This document shows, one piece after another, positions 7,589 to 16,198 of a stretch of 36,711 nt of DNA (the stretch's first letter is position 1; each line of letters begins with the position of its first letter). Under the pieces are notes generated by a model. It was not told where the DNA came from and did no database searches. It was given only the letters and a program-made list of their open reading frames with translations. The translations under genes were made by a program, and so were the position numbers. Source of the DNA: Tatlockia sp. (lineage in GTDB: Bacteria; Pseudomonadota; Gammaproteobacteria; Legionellales; Legionellaceae); the NCBI GenBank assembly GCA_013812775.1, contig JACCSX010000028.1, positions 1-36,711 on the forward strand, in the 5' to 3' direction.

Positions 7589-10500
7589 ATGGTATTTTTT
7601 AAAGAGTTAACCAAAATCGCTGGTAAAAGTGGCGGTAAAAACCAGTCTGAAGTGGATGGCTTTTACAAAAGTGAAAATGGTGAAGAATTTTTCATAAAAA
7701 AACCCGAAGATAAAAAAGAATTATTCACAGAATTATTTGCAGGTCTGCTCTTAAAAGAGTTCATGGCGCGCGATCTGATTAAAAAAGATTATTTTTCCTC
7801 TCTCATTTGCGCCGACATCATACAATTTGATGATAATAGTTATGGGCTTATACAGCCTAAAGTCGCATTTACCGAATTGTATAAAATTATTGGTACGGGT
7901 TTTCGTGACGGCTCGGATAGAGACCCCTTTACAGAAATGCTTGCCGGGCCCAGTTATTACCCGGCACTTACTCAACAAGGCAACTATTTTGGCCTCTCTA
8001 TCTCTTTAATGTTTTCCCTTCTTCTTGGTGATTACAGTGTTCACAGCGGCAATGTGGTTGTTTTAAAAGCTGATTCCAATGAGCCCAAGCAATTTGCTCG
8101 TATAGATTGGGGTGCGGCTTTCCGTTATTTCGGTCATGATGAGAATAATAACGACATTCTTGTGCCCTATGAATATAAGGGTTTACTCAATTTAAAATGG
8201 TTTACTAAAGGCTATATTGATAATTACAAACATGTTGCGGGTTTATTTTCCGCTATCGCCGAAAAAGCCAGCGGCTTAAATTTTGATCTAACTGATTATG
8301 TTTTAAATGACATTGTTAGTAGCGCTCTTGCCAAGATCCCTGCAGATATGCTTGATCAGAGTACCAAGACCGCTTTGGCACATTATATGTCCATTCCTAT
8401 TTTTGAAAATACCAGTTTTGGACCTGAGGGTGATTATCAAGCGCTAACTCAAATCCTTAGTTTATTCTTGAAGAGCCGTTTGCATAAAATTGCTGAGTTA
8501 AAGGATTTAACAGATAGCAAAATGTATCAAAGCACCTTACCAATGGATTCTAAAGTTTTCTCCTTCGAATCAACAATCCCGCTGCCAGAACAGTTTGATA
8601 GTCTGCTAGAAAGTATAAATGAAAAACAAAAATTGGATTTTAGCCAGATTGATCTAATTAATTTGGCTGAGCAATTTAACCATTATACTTTTATTCTAGC
8701 CAAGCAAGCAGAAGTTTATAATCTTTGGGAACAGGGCTCGCTAACAAAAACAAATCTTTTTGCTAGCCCTGTTAATAGCCAAACGCAGGATTATATGAAA
8801 ATTGATCCTCTATTTGCTAAACAGCGTGAAAGTACAGTTCTCATCGATTTACATCTTTTAGATCCTAAAACGTTAAAACCCCTGGGTTTCCCCTATCAGC
8901 CTTTGGTAGAAGCCTACATCAAAGACAATGAGCTTAAAAATCCGGCTTGGATGAACATTAAAACTCTTTTGAAAACAGCTAATACTGTGATTACCCTGCT
9001 AGAGCAATTAAAACATCAGCCCAATAAAAATCTACTGGATAATCTTAAAAGTTCACTGGAATGCTTTCAAAAGACAAAAACGAGATTAAATGAATACATT
9101 GTCAATTGTCCTATTCAAGATAAATGTCCAAATTTAGAAAGTGCTAATTATTATCCTTTCACTAATAAAGAAATAATTGCGCTGAACGGCACAGAGCTAT
9201 TCACTATTTGCATCAATGAGATGGCTGCTGGCAAATCAAGCCCGCTGGTGACACGCATTATTAAAAACGATACCTTATGGAAACGCTTGGCCCAGCGTCT
9301 GGAAGTCGCGCTCACCGAAAAGCAACTTGATCATCTACCTGAGATGAAGTTTTTCCCGCAATACCATCAACTTTATTTGGAGTTTATGGCTTATAACAAT
9401 ACTTTTACTAAAATAACCAGGTTGGATAAAATAACTGAATCCTTCAAGAACCTTGAAAAAAGTTTTAAGGCTTTGCCGAAATTTTTACAAGAAGACGCGG
9501 AAATCAAAGCTGCATTTAAAAGTGCAGAAACTGAGTTACCTACCTGGGAAACTGGCAATCGTGATTTTCTTGCTGCCGCCAGTGCTTTTACTTTCACAGA
9601 AGTACTCTGGGGAACAGGTAATGATAGCTTCCTTTCTACCTTTGCCAATAATTCCAATCAAAGTCCAAAGGACCCTCTTAGCAAATTTCAAGAGCTACAA
9701 CTCGTTTTTAACAATCTGCCTCGAGGTTTAAAGACAAATTTCCAGGAGAGATACTCAAATCTTGAAAAAATGGGCCAGTATTTGCGATGTCTCGAAAATT
9801 ATGAAAATCAAAAAACAGCTACTAATAAAAGTATCTATTTTCCTGCTCTTAGCAAGGCCTACGCGAACATACCAGAAAATTTGCCGTATAAGTTTAAATT
9901 TAAAGAAGCATTTGAACGATACCATCAGCTTGAAGTGAAATCACAAGAAGAAATTCTAGAAAAAAACGAACAAATTGAAAATGCAAAAAAGTATTTGTCC
10001 TATCTACAGCATTATGGGCTTCAAAAAAATATCGGTGCAAAGTTGGATTTATTCCCGCCACTTGAGAATGCTTTTGGGCGTTTATCACAGAGCGATAGAA
10101 TAAATTATGAAGCGAATTTCACCGCTTTGCAAAGAAATAATAAAAGTTACGAAGTACTCTTGAACAATAATTTTATTTTTGAAAACGCCGATGCCTTTGA
10201 AACAAATAAGATCTTGCTGGGTTTACAACCTGAATTCAGACAGGCAGCTATAAACGATAGAATTCTTTGGAATGCTATTAATTCTTTCAAGGGCGAAAAG
10301 GTATTCTCTCGAGAGCTACTTAAGGATCTGTTATCTCTTCAACAATTTCATCAGGAAAAAATTGTAGATGAAAATGCCGAAGACTTTGATGAAAAATACA
10401 ATTCTTCCATCGAGCGATTTTACCAACAGGCAATCGCAATTCGCTTATCCACCAACACCCCTATAAAACAGCAAGCAAGAGCAATCGTCGATGTAGCACA

Positions 10501-10735
10501 TCAGGAATTTCATCACCGTCATGATACCAGACGATTCATTGCTGATGTAATCATGGTAGTCAGCGCTTTCGTCGGAGTTGGGTTACTGGTGATGGCGGGC
10601 CGTCTCCTTATGGGTAAAACCTTTTTCTTTAGCTCTGCGCCCACGAATAGAGAAGAGGAGTTAGCCACAAACTGGCTGAAAAATCAGGATGAATTACCTG
10701 ATGATTACCAGGAAAATACTAGCTTGTTCAATTAA
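7589..10735 (+). CDS. Large kinase-fold protein with C-terminal membrane anchor, probable host-directed (Dot/Icm-type) effector
   Basis: The 1048-residue protein has no signal peptide. Residues about 20-190 carry motifs like the lipid/atypical kinase fold: a strand lysine (FFIKKPED, 35-41), a helix glutamate (TELFAG, E49), a catalytic loop GDYSVHSGN (147-155) and metal-binding RIDWGAAFR (171-179, like DFG). HxxxN then DWG order recalls PI3/PI4 kinases and the N-terminal domain of the Legionella effector LepB, reported to be a PI 4-kinase; similarity is from memory. Residues 200-980 are helical, with degenerate repeats around 700-870 (FPALSKAYANIP at 751, FPPLENAFGRLS at 822) and a charged coiled stretch at 783-802. 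A membrane helix (about 983-1009) precedes a tail with a glutamate cluster (EEE at 1022-1024) and hydrophobic end, similar to Dot/Icm signals. Function remains inferred. Confidence 0.75.
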   Translation: MVFFKELTKIAGKSGGKNQSEVDGFYKSENGEEFFIKKPEDKKELFTELFAGLLLKEFMARDLIKKDYFSSLICADIIQFDDNSYGLIQPKVAFTELYKIIGTGFRDGSDRDPFTEMLAGPSYYPALTQQGNYFGLSISLMFSLLLGDYSVHSGNVVVLKADSNEPKQFARIDWGAAFRYFGHDENNNDILVPYEYKGLLNLKWFTKGYIDNYKHVAGLFSAIAEKASGLNFDLTDYVLNDIVSSALAKIPADMLDQSTKTALAHYMSIPIFENTSFGPEGDYQALTQILSLFLKSRLHKIAELKDLTDSKMYQSTLPMDSKVFSFESTIPLPEQFDSLLESINEKQKLDFSQIDLINLAEQFNHYTFILAKQAEVYNLWEQGSLTKTNLFASPVNSQTQDYMKIDPLFAKQRESTVLIDLHLLDPKTLKPLGFPYQPLVEAYIKDNELKNPAWMNIKTLLKTANTVITLLEQLKHQPNKNLLDNLKSSLECFQKTKTRLNEYIVNCPIQDKCPNLESANYYPFTNKEIIALNGTELFTICINEMAAGKSSPLVTRIIKNDTLWKRLAQRLEVALTEKQLDHLPEMKFFPQYHQLYLEFMAYNNTFTKITRLDKITESFKNLEKSFKALPKFLQEDAEIKAAFKSAETELPTWETGNRDFLAAASAFTFTEVLWGTGNDSFLSTFANNSNQSPKDPLSKFQELQLVFNNLPRGLKTNFQERYSNLEKMGQYLRCLENYENQKTATNKSIYFPALSKAYANIPENLPYKFKFKEAFERYHQLEVKSQEEILEKNEQIENAKKYLSYLQHYGLQKNIGAKLDLFPPLENAFGRLSQSDRINYEANFTALQRNNKSYEVLLNNNFIFENADAFETNKILLGLQPEFRQAAINDRILWNAINSFKGEKVFSRELLKDLLSLQQFHQEKIVDENAEDFDEKYNSSIERFYQQAIAIRLSTNTPIKQQARAIVDVAHQEFHHRHDTRRFIADVIMVVSAFVGVGLLVMAGRLLMGKTFFFSSAPTNREEELATNWLKNQDELPDDYQENTSLFN

Positions 10736-10774
10736 AAAATTGCGCGCGATCTGTCATTCACAAATGCAAAGGGG

Positions 10775-10791
10775 ATAGTTTTAAAAACTAT
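10775..10791. terminator. Weak AT-rich hairpin between convergent genes
   Basis: ATAGTTT and AAACTAT pair around a 3-base loop, followed by TTATTTCTT on the plus strand. It lies in the 56-base gap between the 1048-residue gene and the converging serine-hydrolase gene. Placement suits a terminator for the plus-strand gene, but the stem has only one G-C pair in each arm. Confidence 0.3.
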
Positions 10792-12312
10792 TTATTTCTT
10801 ATAAGGGTTATAAGACGTTGAAAGTGGAGTGGGAGTGGATTTCTGCTCTCCTTCCATTTTTTCCTCCTTTGGTTCCCTGACTTCTTGAGTGGGCTTCTTA
10901 GTACTTACCTCATGCGATTTTACAGTTTTTTGCGCCGACTCTCCTTGGGGTGATAAGGGATTAGACTGCATTTGGTGAAGCATTTTTTTAGTACTATCAG
11001 TAGATTCAGCAAAATTCTCCTCAGATTTTGGAAGTTTAGGTCTGCTTTCTACTGTTTGATCGGGTCGCTCGATAGGGACGGTAGTATTTTTGGTTATAGC
11101 GATCTCTTCTTTATATTTTGGTTTTAAAATAGTGGGATTTAATCCAAAGAAATTATGGAAATTGGTTGAATCTAATTCTTGAGGATTTCGAGCAAAGCCA
11201 TAAGTTGGAAAAAAGTAACCGAGTGCTGGGTTTAGTGCCTTAGGTAACACCTGCTCTGCGAGCATATGACCATTACCAGTCGAGGACTTGGATAGATATA
11301 TTGAGGCTTCAGTACAACGTTTAGTCTTTGGATCAATTATCGCACCAAACCCTGCTCGTAATTGAATTTCTCCCTCGCCACCATCACCAGTATGATAAGC
11401 CCCTATAACTTTGCCATTTTCTATTACCAATCCAACACCTAATCCCCAAGCCACACAGTCCCTGTCTTCATCGGCTACTATGACTTTTTCAACGAAACTC
11501 CTATCTAATTCAGGGTTTGGTTGGGGATACTGAAAATAGTCATTTTTCATCGTATCAGCAGGTGAAATGGGCTCAAATGCATAATTCAATTTATCATCAT
11601 TAATCCAGGCTGTTATGAATTTTAGATATTCCTCTGCTGTTGTTTCCAGACTGTTAGCCGCGCTGGATTTAGTACCATAAGAACTGTTGGGCATATTTAA
11701 GGCTTGTTTTCCCTTTCCAAAGATAAATTCTTTAGCCAAGGATTCCAGTTTTTCGCCTGTTAATTCTTCAATGGCTGCTTGCAAACATAAAATTCCCGGC
11801 CCTGAATAAGCATAGTATTCACCCGGTGAGAATTGGAATTTATAGGGTTCCTTATCTTCAATGAGCAATCCTGAGGTATGGGATAATACTCCTTTTGCGG
11901 TTAATCCTTTGGCTCTTTTTATTGCTTGATCTTTGTCTTCGTCTTTGTCTGATTCATTAATGAATTTTTTAAGAAATGGATTCTCTGCATCATCTAATAT
12001 CTTGCCTTGCTCATCTCGGAACACCTCATATAAAGGGGTGTCTAAATTAAATTTAAATTTAAAATCGCCTAGTTTTGGTTCATCTGATTTAGTTTTATTA
12101 GCCTCTATTAATTTTAAAACCAAATAGGCAAACACTGGTTTGCTCAGAGAAGCACATTGAAAAACGTTAGAGTTTGTCGCTTGTTGTAGTTTATGGTCTA
12201 AAAAATTCTTAGTAGATGTATCCCCTATAGAATTTATGATAGATATAGAGGCTTCTTCAATATTTCCTTCTTTCAATAACTTTTCAATGGCCGTTGTATT
12301 GATGGTAAGCAT
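10792..12312 (-). CDS. Beta-lactamase-fold serine hydrolase with long disordered tail
   Basis: The 506-residue protein has the class C / EstB-like layout: S55-L-S-K58 (nucleophile and base), HTSGL at 145-149, a Y169-S-G motif where Y-x-N is usual, and H307-T-G in place of K-T-G. These positions make a serine esterase or peptidase likely rather than a true beta-lactamase. There is no signal peptide, so unlike wall enzymes it is made without Sec export. Residues about 395-506 are rich in K, E, P, S and T and look disordered. Cytoplasmic location, a polar tail and neighbours suggest a translocated effector or a cytoplasmic esterase. No good ribosome-binding site precedes ATG 12312. Confidence 0.78.
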   Translation of the reverse strand: MLTINTTAIEKLLKEGNIEEASISIINSIGDTSTKNFLDHKLQQATNSNVFQCASLSKPVFAYLVLKLIEANKTKSDEPKLGDFKFKFNLDTPLYEVFRDEQGKILDDAENPFLKKFINESDKDEDKDQAIKRAKGLTAKGVLSHTSGLLIEDKEPYKFQFSPGEYYAYSGPGILCLQAAIEELTGEKLESLAKEFIFGKGKQALNMPNSSYGTKSSAANSLETTAEEYLKFITAWINDDKLNYAFEPISPADTMKNDYFQYPQPNPELDRSFVEKVIVADEDRDCVAWGLGVGLVIENGKVIGAYHTGDGGEGEIQLRAGFGAIIDPKTKRCTEASIYLSKSSTGNGHMLAEQVLPKALNPALGYFFPTYGFARNPQELDSTNFHNFFGLNPTILKPKYKEEIAITKNTTVPIERPDQTVESRPKLPKSEENFAESTDSTKKMLHQMQSNPLSPQGESAQKTVKSHEVSTKKPTQEVREPKEEKMEGEQKSTPTPLSTSYNPYKK

Positions 12313-12434
12313 TTCAAACTCGAAAAAGTCTTATTCATTAATTATAACATAATAGAAATTATTGATTGGCCGATAAGCTGAGGCTAACACTCAAATAATT
12401 GTACAAAAATTGTAATTTTACCTGTTATTTTGAA

Positions 12435-13169
12435 CTACATAGAAAGCTGGTGATAGACCTCGCTGGTATTTAAATTAATGAATTCAGCATTCTCTGTTAT
12501 AAAATCGCTCATTAAGTTTTTTAACTCCTCATGATGCAGGATACGTTGTCGTTCAGTGTCCAAGACTTCATTGGCAGTTTTATTGCCAGATCCTAGCTTG
12601 GGATAACTATTCGTTAATTCCTTTATTTTAGAAATCGACTCAGCTTTATCATCTTCTATCGTTGTTTGCGTATTTAATGCATGATTTCTAGTCAAAATTG
12701 GATTTTCATTTATAAGTTTGCCGATTTCCAAGGTTTTCCTTTTGCTTAAAATGGCCCACTCTACGTTAATGAGGTTAAGTATCGAATTTATTTCCTGCAA
12801 TTCAATTTCTTGCGCTTCACAGGTCTTTGTATAACTCCTTAAGGCGTATTTTAAATTTTCTTGCTGAGGGTCTTTAAAAAAATTGATTGAGAAACAGGTG
12901 TACTCTTCATCGTCTTCATCAGTTTGATTAATACACGGAGGTTCAGGGATATCAGGAGAAATGCAGGAGCTTTCTGTACAGGCAAATCGAGCTATTGTAT
13001 AACCAAGTGCTCCAAAGATCACGGCTAACCCAAAAGTAATCACTACAGTGGCCACAATAGGGATGAAAGGACTCAGCCCCCATGCACCACCCATTATTAA
13101 TGCCAGGCTAAGGATTACTCCGATGACTAAGCCTAGGGTCGTAAAAATCATGGTGATTATTTTAATCAT
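12435..13169 (-). CDS. Membrane-anchored helical protein of unknown function (244 aa)
   Basis: Two hydrophobic segments fill residues about 5-28 and 34-62 (glycine-rich, FGLAVIFGALGYTIARF). A cysteine-containing acidic linker follows (CTESSCISPDIPEPPC...DEDDEEYTC), then a long helical, probably coiled-coil region from about 100 to the end. An N-terminal hairpin anchor with a long helical domain is a common shape for bacterial effectors that insert in host membranes, but also for ordinary inner-membrane proteins. No family is recognised. ATG 13169 has a good AGAGG site, and the gene follows the same strand as the serine hydrolase, with 122 bases between. Confidence 0.6.
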   Translation of the reverse strand: MIKIITMIFTTLGLVIGVILSLALIMGGAWGLSPFIPIVATVVITFGLAVIFGALGYTIARFACTESSCISPDIPEPPCINQTDEDDEEYTCFSINFFKDPQQENLKYALRSYTKTCEAQEIELQEINSILNLINVEWAILSKRKTLEIGKLINENPILTRNHALNTQTTIEDDKAESISKIKELTNSYPKLGSGNKTANEVLDTERQRILHHEELKNLMSDFITENAEFINLNTSEVYHQLSM

Positions 13170-13418
13170 ATAAACCTCTAACGATAGGGAAGTTTAGGGT
13201 CTGAGTTAAAAATTATTTTATTGTAGTTCACCACTAAGCTTGTTGTATATATCGAGCTAAGGGGGTAGCCGTTCCATTATTTCTTCGCCTCTAATCCTCT
13301 ATACTAATGTTTAACTTCTTTGATAATACCTTAGTGACCTTCTACTCACCCCATATTCCCAGATTAAGAGGTCTAGCATATAATGCTCCACCAATTGCGC
13401 AACCCTTCAAGACTAAAC

Positions 13419-14294
13419 ATGACTAAACTAATCACATTTATTTTAACCCTTTTTACTCTAAACACTGCCGCCAAAACTATTAGCACAGAAGATTATTCCC
13501 GCCTACTGGAAAACTACAATGCCTGTTTTATTCTCTATAATCTGGATGAACAAAAAATAGTCAGCGAATATAATCCGAATAATTATTGCAATACGAGAAT
13601 TGCTGCAGATTCGACCTTTAAAATTGCACTCTCATTAATGGCTTTTAACCAAGGCATTATTAAGCAAGACACTGTTTTTAAATGGGATGGGATTAAAAGA
13701 GAATATCCCGACTGGAATCAGGATCTAACACCACAAACCTGGCTTAAATACTCCTCCGTTTGGGTTTCTCAATTGCTAACGCCAAAACTAGGCAATGCGC
13801 GCATTAAGGAATATTTAAAAGACTTCCATTATGGCAATCAGGATTTTAGCGGGGATCCGGGTAAAAATAATGGCCTGCTTTACGCTTGGCTTGCGAGCAG
13901 TTTAAAAATATCTGCTGTTGAGCAACTCCATTTCTTAAAAGCCATGTTGACTCATAAATTGGCTTTATCTAATGAATCAGTATTAAATACAAGGAAAAAC
14001 CTGTATAAGGGGAAGCTCGATAATGGGGCAGATTACTACGGCAAAACAGGCTCAGGTCGAAACGGTCGCAATGAGCGACTTAGTAATCCCAGCAAATTGC
14101 GCGATGGCTGGTTTGTTGGATTTGTTGAAAAGGGAAAGCAACGCTACATTTTTGTAAGCAATTTAACGGATAAGGTGCCTGCTTCGAAGGATAAATCATA
14201 TGGGATTCCATCCTTAACACCAGCAGGCTCTGCGGTCTTAAAACCGATTACTTTGCAGCTCTTAAATACCTACTTTTCAAAGTCTACAATCTAA
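13419..14294 (+). CDS. bla: Class D (OXA-type) beta-lactamase
   Basis: From ATG 13419 the product has 291 residues and a signal peptide (MTKLITFILTLFTLNTAA). All class D landmarks are present: S65-T-F-K68 (nucleophile and the lysine that is carboxylated), S112-S-V114, Y138-G-N140, a tryptophan at 157 in AWLASSLKIS that shields the carboxylated lysine, and K209-T-G-S. The enzyme should hydrolyse penicillins in the periplasm; carbapenem activity cannot be judged. Chromosomal OXA-29-like enzymes are known in Legionella gormanii and relatives. A start 36 bases upstream (13383) is possible and has AAGAGG some 13 bases before it, but would put 12 residues ahead of the signal peptide. Confidence 0.92.
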   Translation: MTKLITFILTLFTLNTAAKTISTEDYSRLLENYNACFILYNLDEQKIVSEYNPNNYCNTRIAADSTFKIALSLMAFNQGIIKQDTVFKWDGIKREYPDWNQDLTPQTWLKYSSVWVSQLLTPKLGNARIKEYLKDFHYGNQDFSGDPGKNNGLLYAWLASSLKISAVEQLHFLKAMLTHKLALSNESVLNTRKNLYKGKLDNGADYYGKTGSGRNGRNERLSNPSKLRDGWFVGFVEKGKQRYIFVSNLTDKVPASKDKSYGIPSLTPAGSAVLKPITLQLLNTYFSKSTI

Positions 14295-14295
14295 C

Positions 14296-14491
14296 GTGAG
14301 TTCTGGATAAGAAAAGAGATTAATTCCCTCACCAGCCCGTTCGTGCTGAGGAGGCGCGTCTTTTGCGCCGTCTGAAAGCATTGCACAAGATCTTTGTCCT
14401 GGCGAATGCTTCGAGACGGCACTCTCGTGCCTCCTCAGCACGAACGGCGTTGTGTGGATAAGGAGCCTTTCTATTCCTTACCAGAACTCAC
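14296..14491. repeat. 196-bp imperfect inverted-repeat element (MITE- or REP-like)
   Basis: The ends are GTGAGTTCTGG (14296-14306) and its exact reverse complement (14481-14491). An inner perfect 19-base pair, CCGTTCGTGCTGAGGAGGC at 14337-14355, matches 14429-14447, and further in GCCGTCTGAAAGCATT nearly matches 14405-14420. The whole would fold as one long hairpin. It contains no ORF and no clear target duplication. The gap from 14295 to 14596 between the beta-lactamase and the next gene holds nothing else I can name. Confidence 0.75.
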
Positions 14492-14596
14492 TTTGAATAA
14501 GGATCTTGAGTATTTCAGGGGCTTATCTACTATCGAGGCGGCCGGGAAATAGATAACTTAGGTTTATAGCTATGCTCTTCGGAGATAACCACGATC

Positions 14597-16033
14597 TTAT
14601 CTAAGTGAGCTGTCACATATTAATTGCTCATTTTCCATGACATCAATTGAAGGCGGTGCAAAGAAGAGATTTGGATTTTGGGCATAGGCCCCTGCAACAG
14701 CGGAAGAAGTTCCCGTCACGATCAAGGTAGCCACAATTATTAGAGTAGATGTCAAAGCGCCAAATGCAGGCAAAAACAATCCAGCCGTTGCCACTGAAAA
14801 TCCAGCAATCAAAAGTCCCGCGCCAACGGCAATGAGAACATAACCCAGGATATCTAAATTGGACATAATTGTAATTGTTTGACTTGCGTTGAAGGTATTT
14901 TGAATGGATTCAACCTGATCCTCGCTAGAAGTCTCATGTTGTTTTCCTAAATCCTCAATAAAAGTTGAAATTTTAGGTTCAAGGAGCTCTTTAGGTATTT
15001 CCTTGTGCTCTTCAAATTTATAGGCATTTAATCTTAGAGCACGCATTGCTTCTATCTCACCTAATGACTCTTCACTATCAGACCTCATCTTACGAAAATA
15101 GAATATATTTGTTCTCGTAGATTCTGCTGTAAAATTGTCTAATCGCTCTTCATCCGAGAAATTTTCCAAGTGTTTTTTTATTTTATTGACTACCATCGCA
15201 CTAATATCTTTCCATACCTCTTCAAATACAGGCTTATAATGCGATTCCTTTATAGAGCTTAAGTGATTATATTCTTGTGTATTAGGACTTGTATGGAAAA
15301 TAAGGGAAAGCACCTGGTCTTTCATATTAGTCACCTGCCAGGCTATAGTTTCTTCTGAAATCTCGCCATAGACGTCAAAAAAATTATAGATAAACTTCTG
15401 ATCACTGATAATCCTGCTTCCAAAATCAAAAAAATAAAAATGGATTTCTTGTGCAAGATCAGAAAACAATAAGGAATCTGTCTGAGCTTTCCTATCAGGT
15501 GTTTCAGCGGTATCTTCTATAACGGAGTTCCAGGAATCACCAGGAAAGTTAAACCCATTGATAAGATAAAGAACGATATCCTCCGCAAGCGGTGTCAAAA
15601 TTTTTCGCCAATGTGCTTCACTTACCAGATTATCCAGGCTTCCAAAAACCAAGCTTTCGCCAGCTGATGATTCTGAATTTTTTTGGTCGCGAACCTGTTG
15701 TCCCTGCTCCACTAAAAACTGGAAAGCAGGCATGATTAAAACGGGAATGCGGGTATCATTTTCACCCAGTATCTCAGCCATTTGATAATGCTGCGCGCGC
15801 AAACCAATTGCCCGCAATCTATTGGAAAAATCGACTTCAGATTGAATATAAGCTTTTGTATTTTCGAAATTACCTACCTGTGCTATAACTTCTTTATCAT
15901 TTAAATTAATAATTTGCTTTGAGCCACCGGAAGTTGATTTTGTGCACTCAGGAAATACTGTGGTTGACCCATCGCTCCGAAAAAGCGTGATGCTAAGGGG
16001 TTCTTGTGAATTTTTTTCTTTTCTAGTTTGCAT
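14597..16033 (-). CDS. Kinase-like protein with C-terminal membrane helices, effector candidate
   Basis: From ATG 16033 the product has 478 residues. Its first 210 look kinase-like: a glycine stretch (TSGGSKQ), a strand (EVIAQVGNFENT), a helix glutamate (QSEVDF, E66), a hinge-like strand (IPVLIMPAF), a catalytic loop GDSWN (165-169), and a metal motif YFFDFGS (D203 in DFG). The lysine usual before VG is glutamine (IAQVG), so ATP binding may be altered. Residues 210-390 are helical and charged. Two hydrophobic segments lie near 396-450 (GYVLIAVGAGLLIAGFSVA and the next), then a 35-residue tail. No signal peptide. An in-frame TTG at 16180 falls inside a hairpin, so the later ATG is preferred. 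Family not recognised. Confidence 0.65.
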   Translation of the reverse strand: MQTRKEKNSQEPLSITLFRSDGSTTVFPECTKSTSGGSKQIINLNDKEVIAQVGNFENTKAYIQSEVDFSNRLRAIGLRAQHYQMAEILGENDTRIPVLIMPAFQFLVEQGQQVRDQKNSESSAGESLVFGSLDNLVSEAHWRKILTPLAEDIVLYLINGFNFPGDSWNSVIEDTAETPDRKAQTDSLLFSDLAQEIHFYFFDFGSRIISDQKFIYNFFDVYGEISEETIAWQVTNMKDQVLSLIFHTSPNTQEYNHLSSIKESHYKPVFEEVWKDISAMVVNKIKKHLENFSDEERLDNFTAESTRTNIFYFRKMRSDSEESLGEIEAMRALRLNAYKFEEHKEIPKELLEPKISTFIEDLGKQHETSSEDQVESIQNTFNASQTITIMSNLDILGYVLIAVGAGLLIAGFSVATAGLFLPAFGALTSTLIIVATLIVTGTSSAVAGAYAQNPNLFFAPPSIDVMENEQLICDSSLR

Positions 16034-16147
16034 ATTATAATACCTAATACCTAATATGCGACAAAATGTATCAACAAAATCAATCGTGAGCAAATTTATT
16101 TCAACATCATCTGAGCGAAGAGGGGAGTTAGAGAATGTGGGATATAG

Positions 16148-16190
16148 TAAGGTAGCCTTGATTACGCTGCACCGCACCAAGGCTATCTTA
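16148..16190 (-). terminator. Strong hairpin downstream of the sedolisin gene
   Basis: TAAGGTAGCCTTG pairs with CAAGGCTATCTTA with one G-T wobble, around a 17-base loop, 9 bases after the sedolisin stop. A clear T-run is missing, so it may act as a transcript-end stabiliser as well as a terminator. Confidence 0.5.
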
Positions 16191-16198
16191 GGTCCAAG

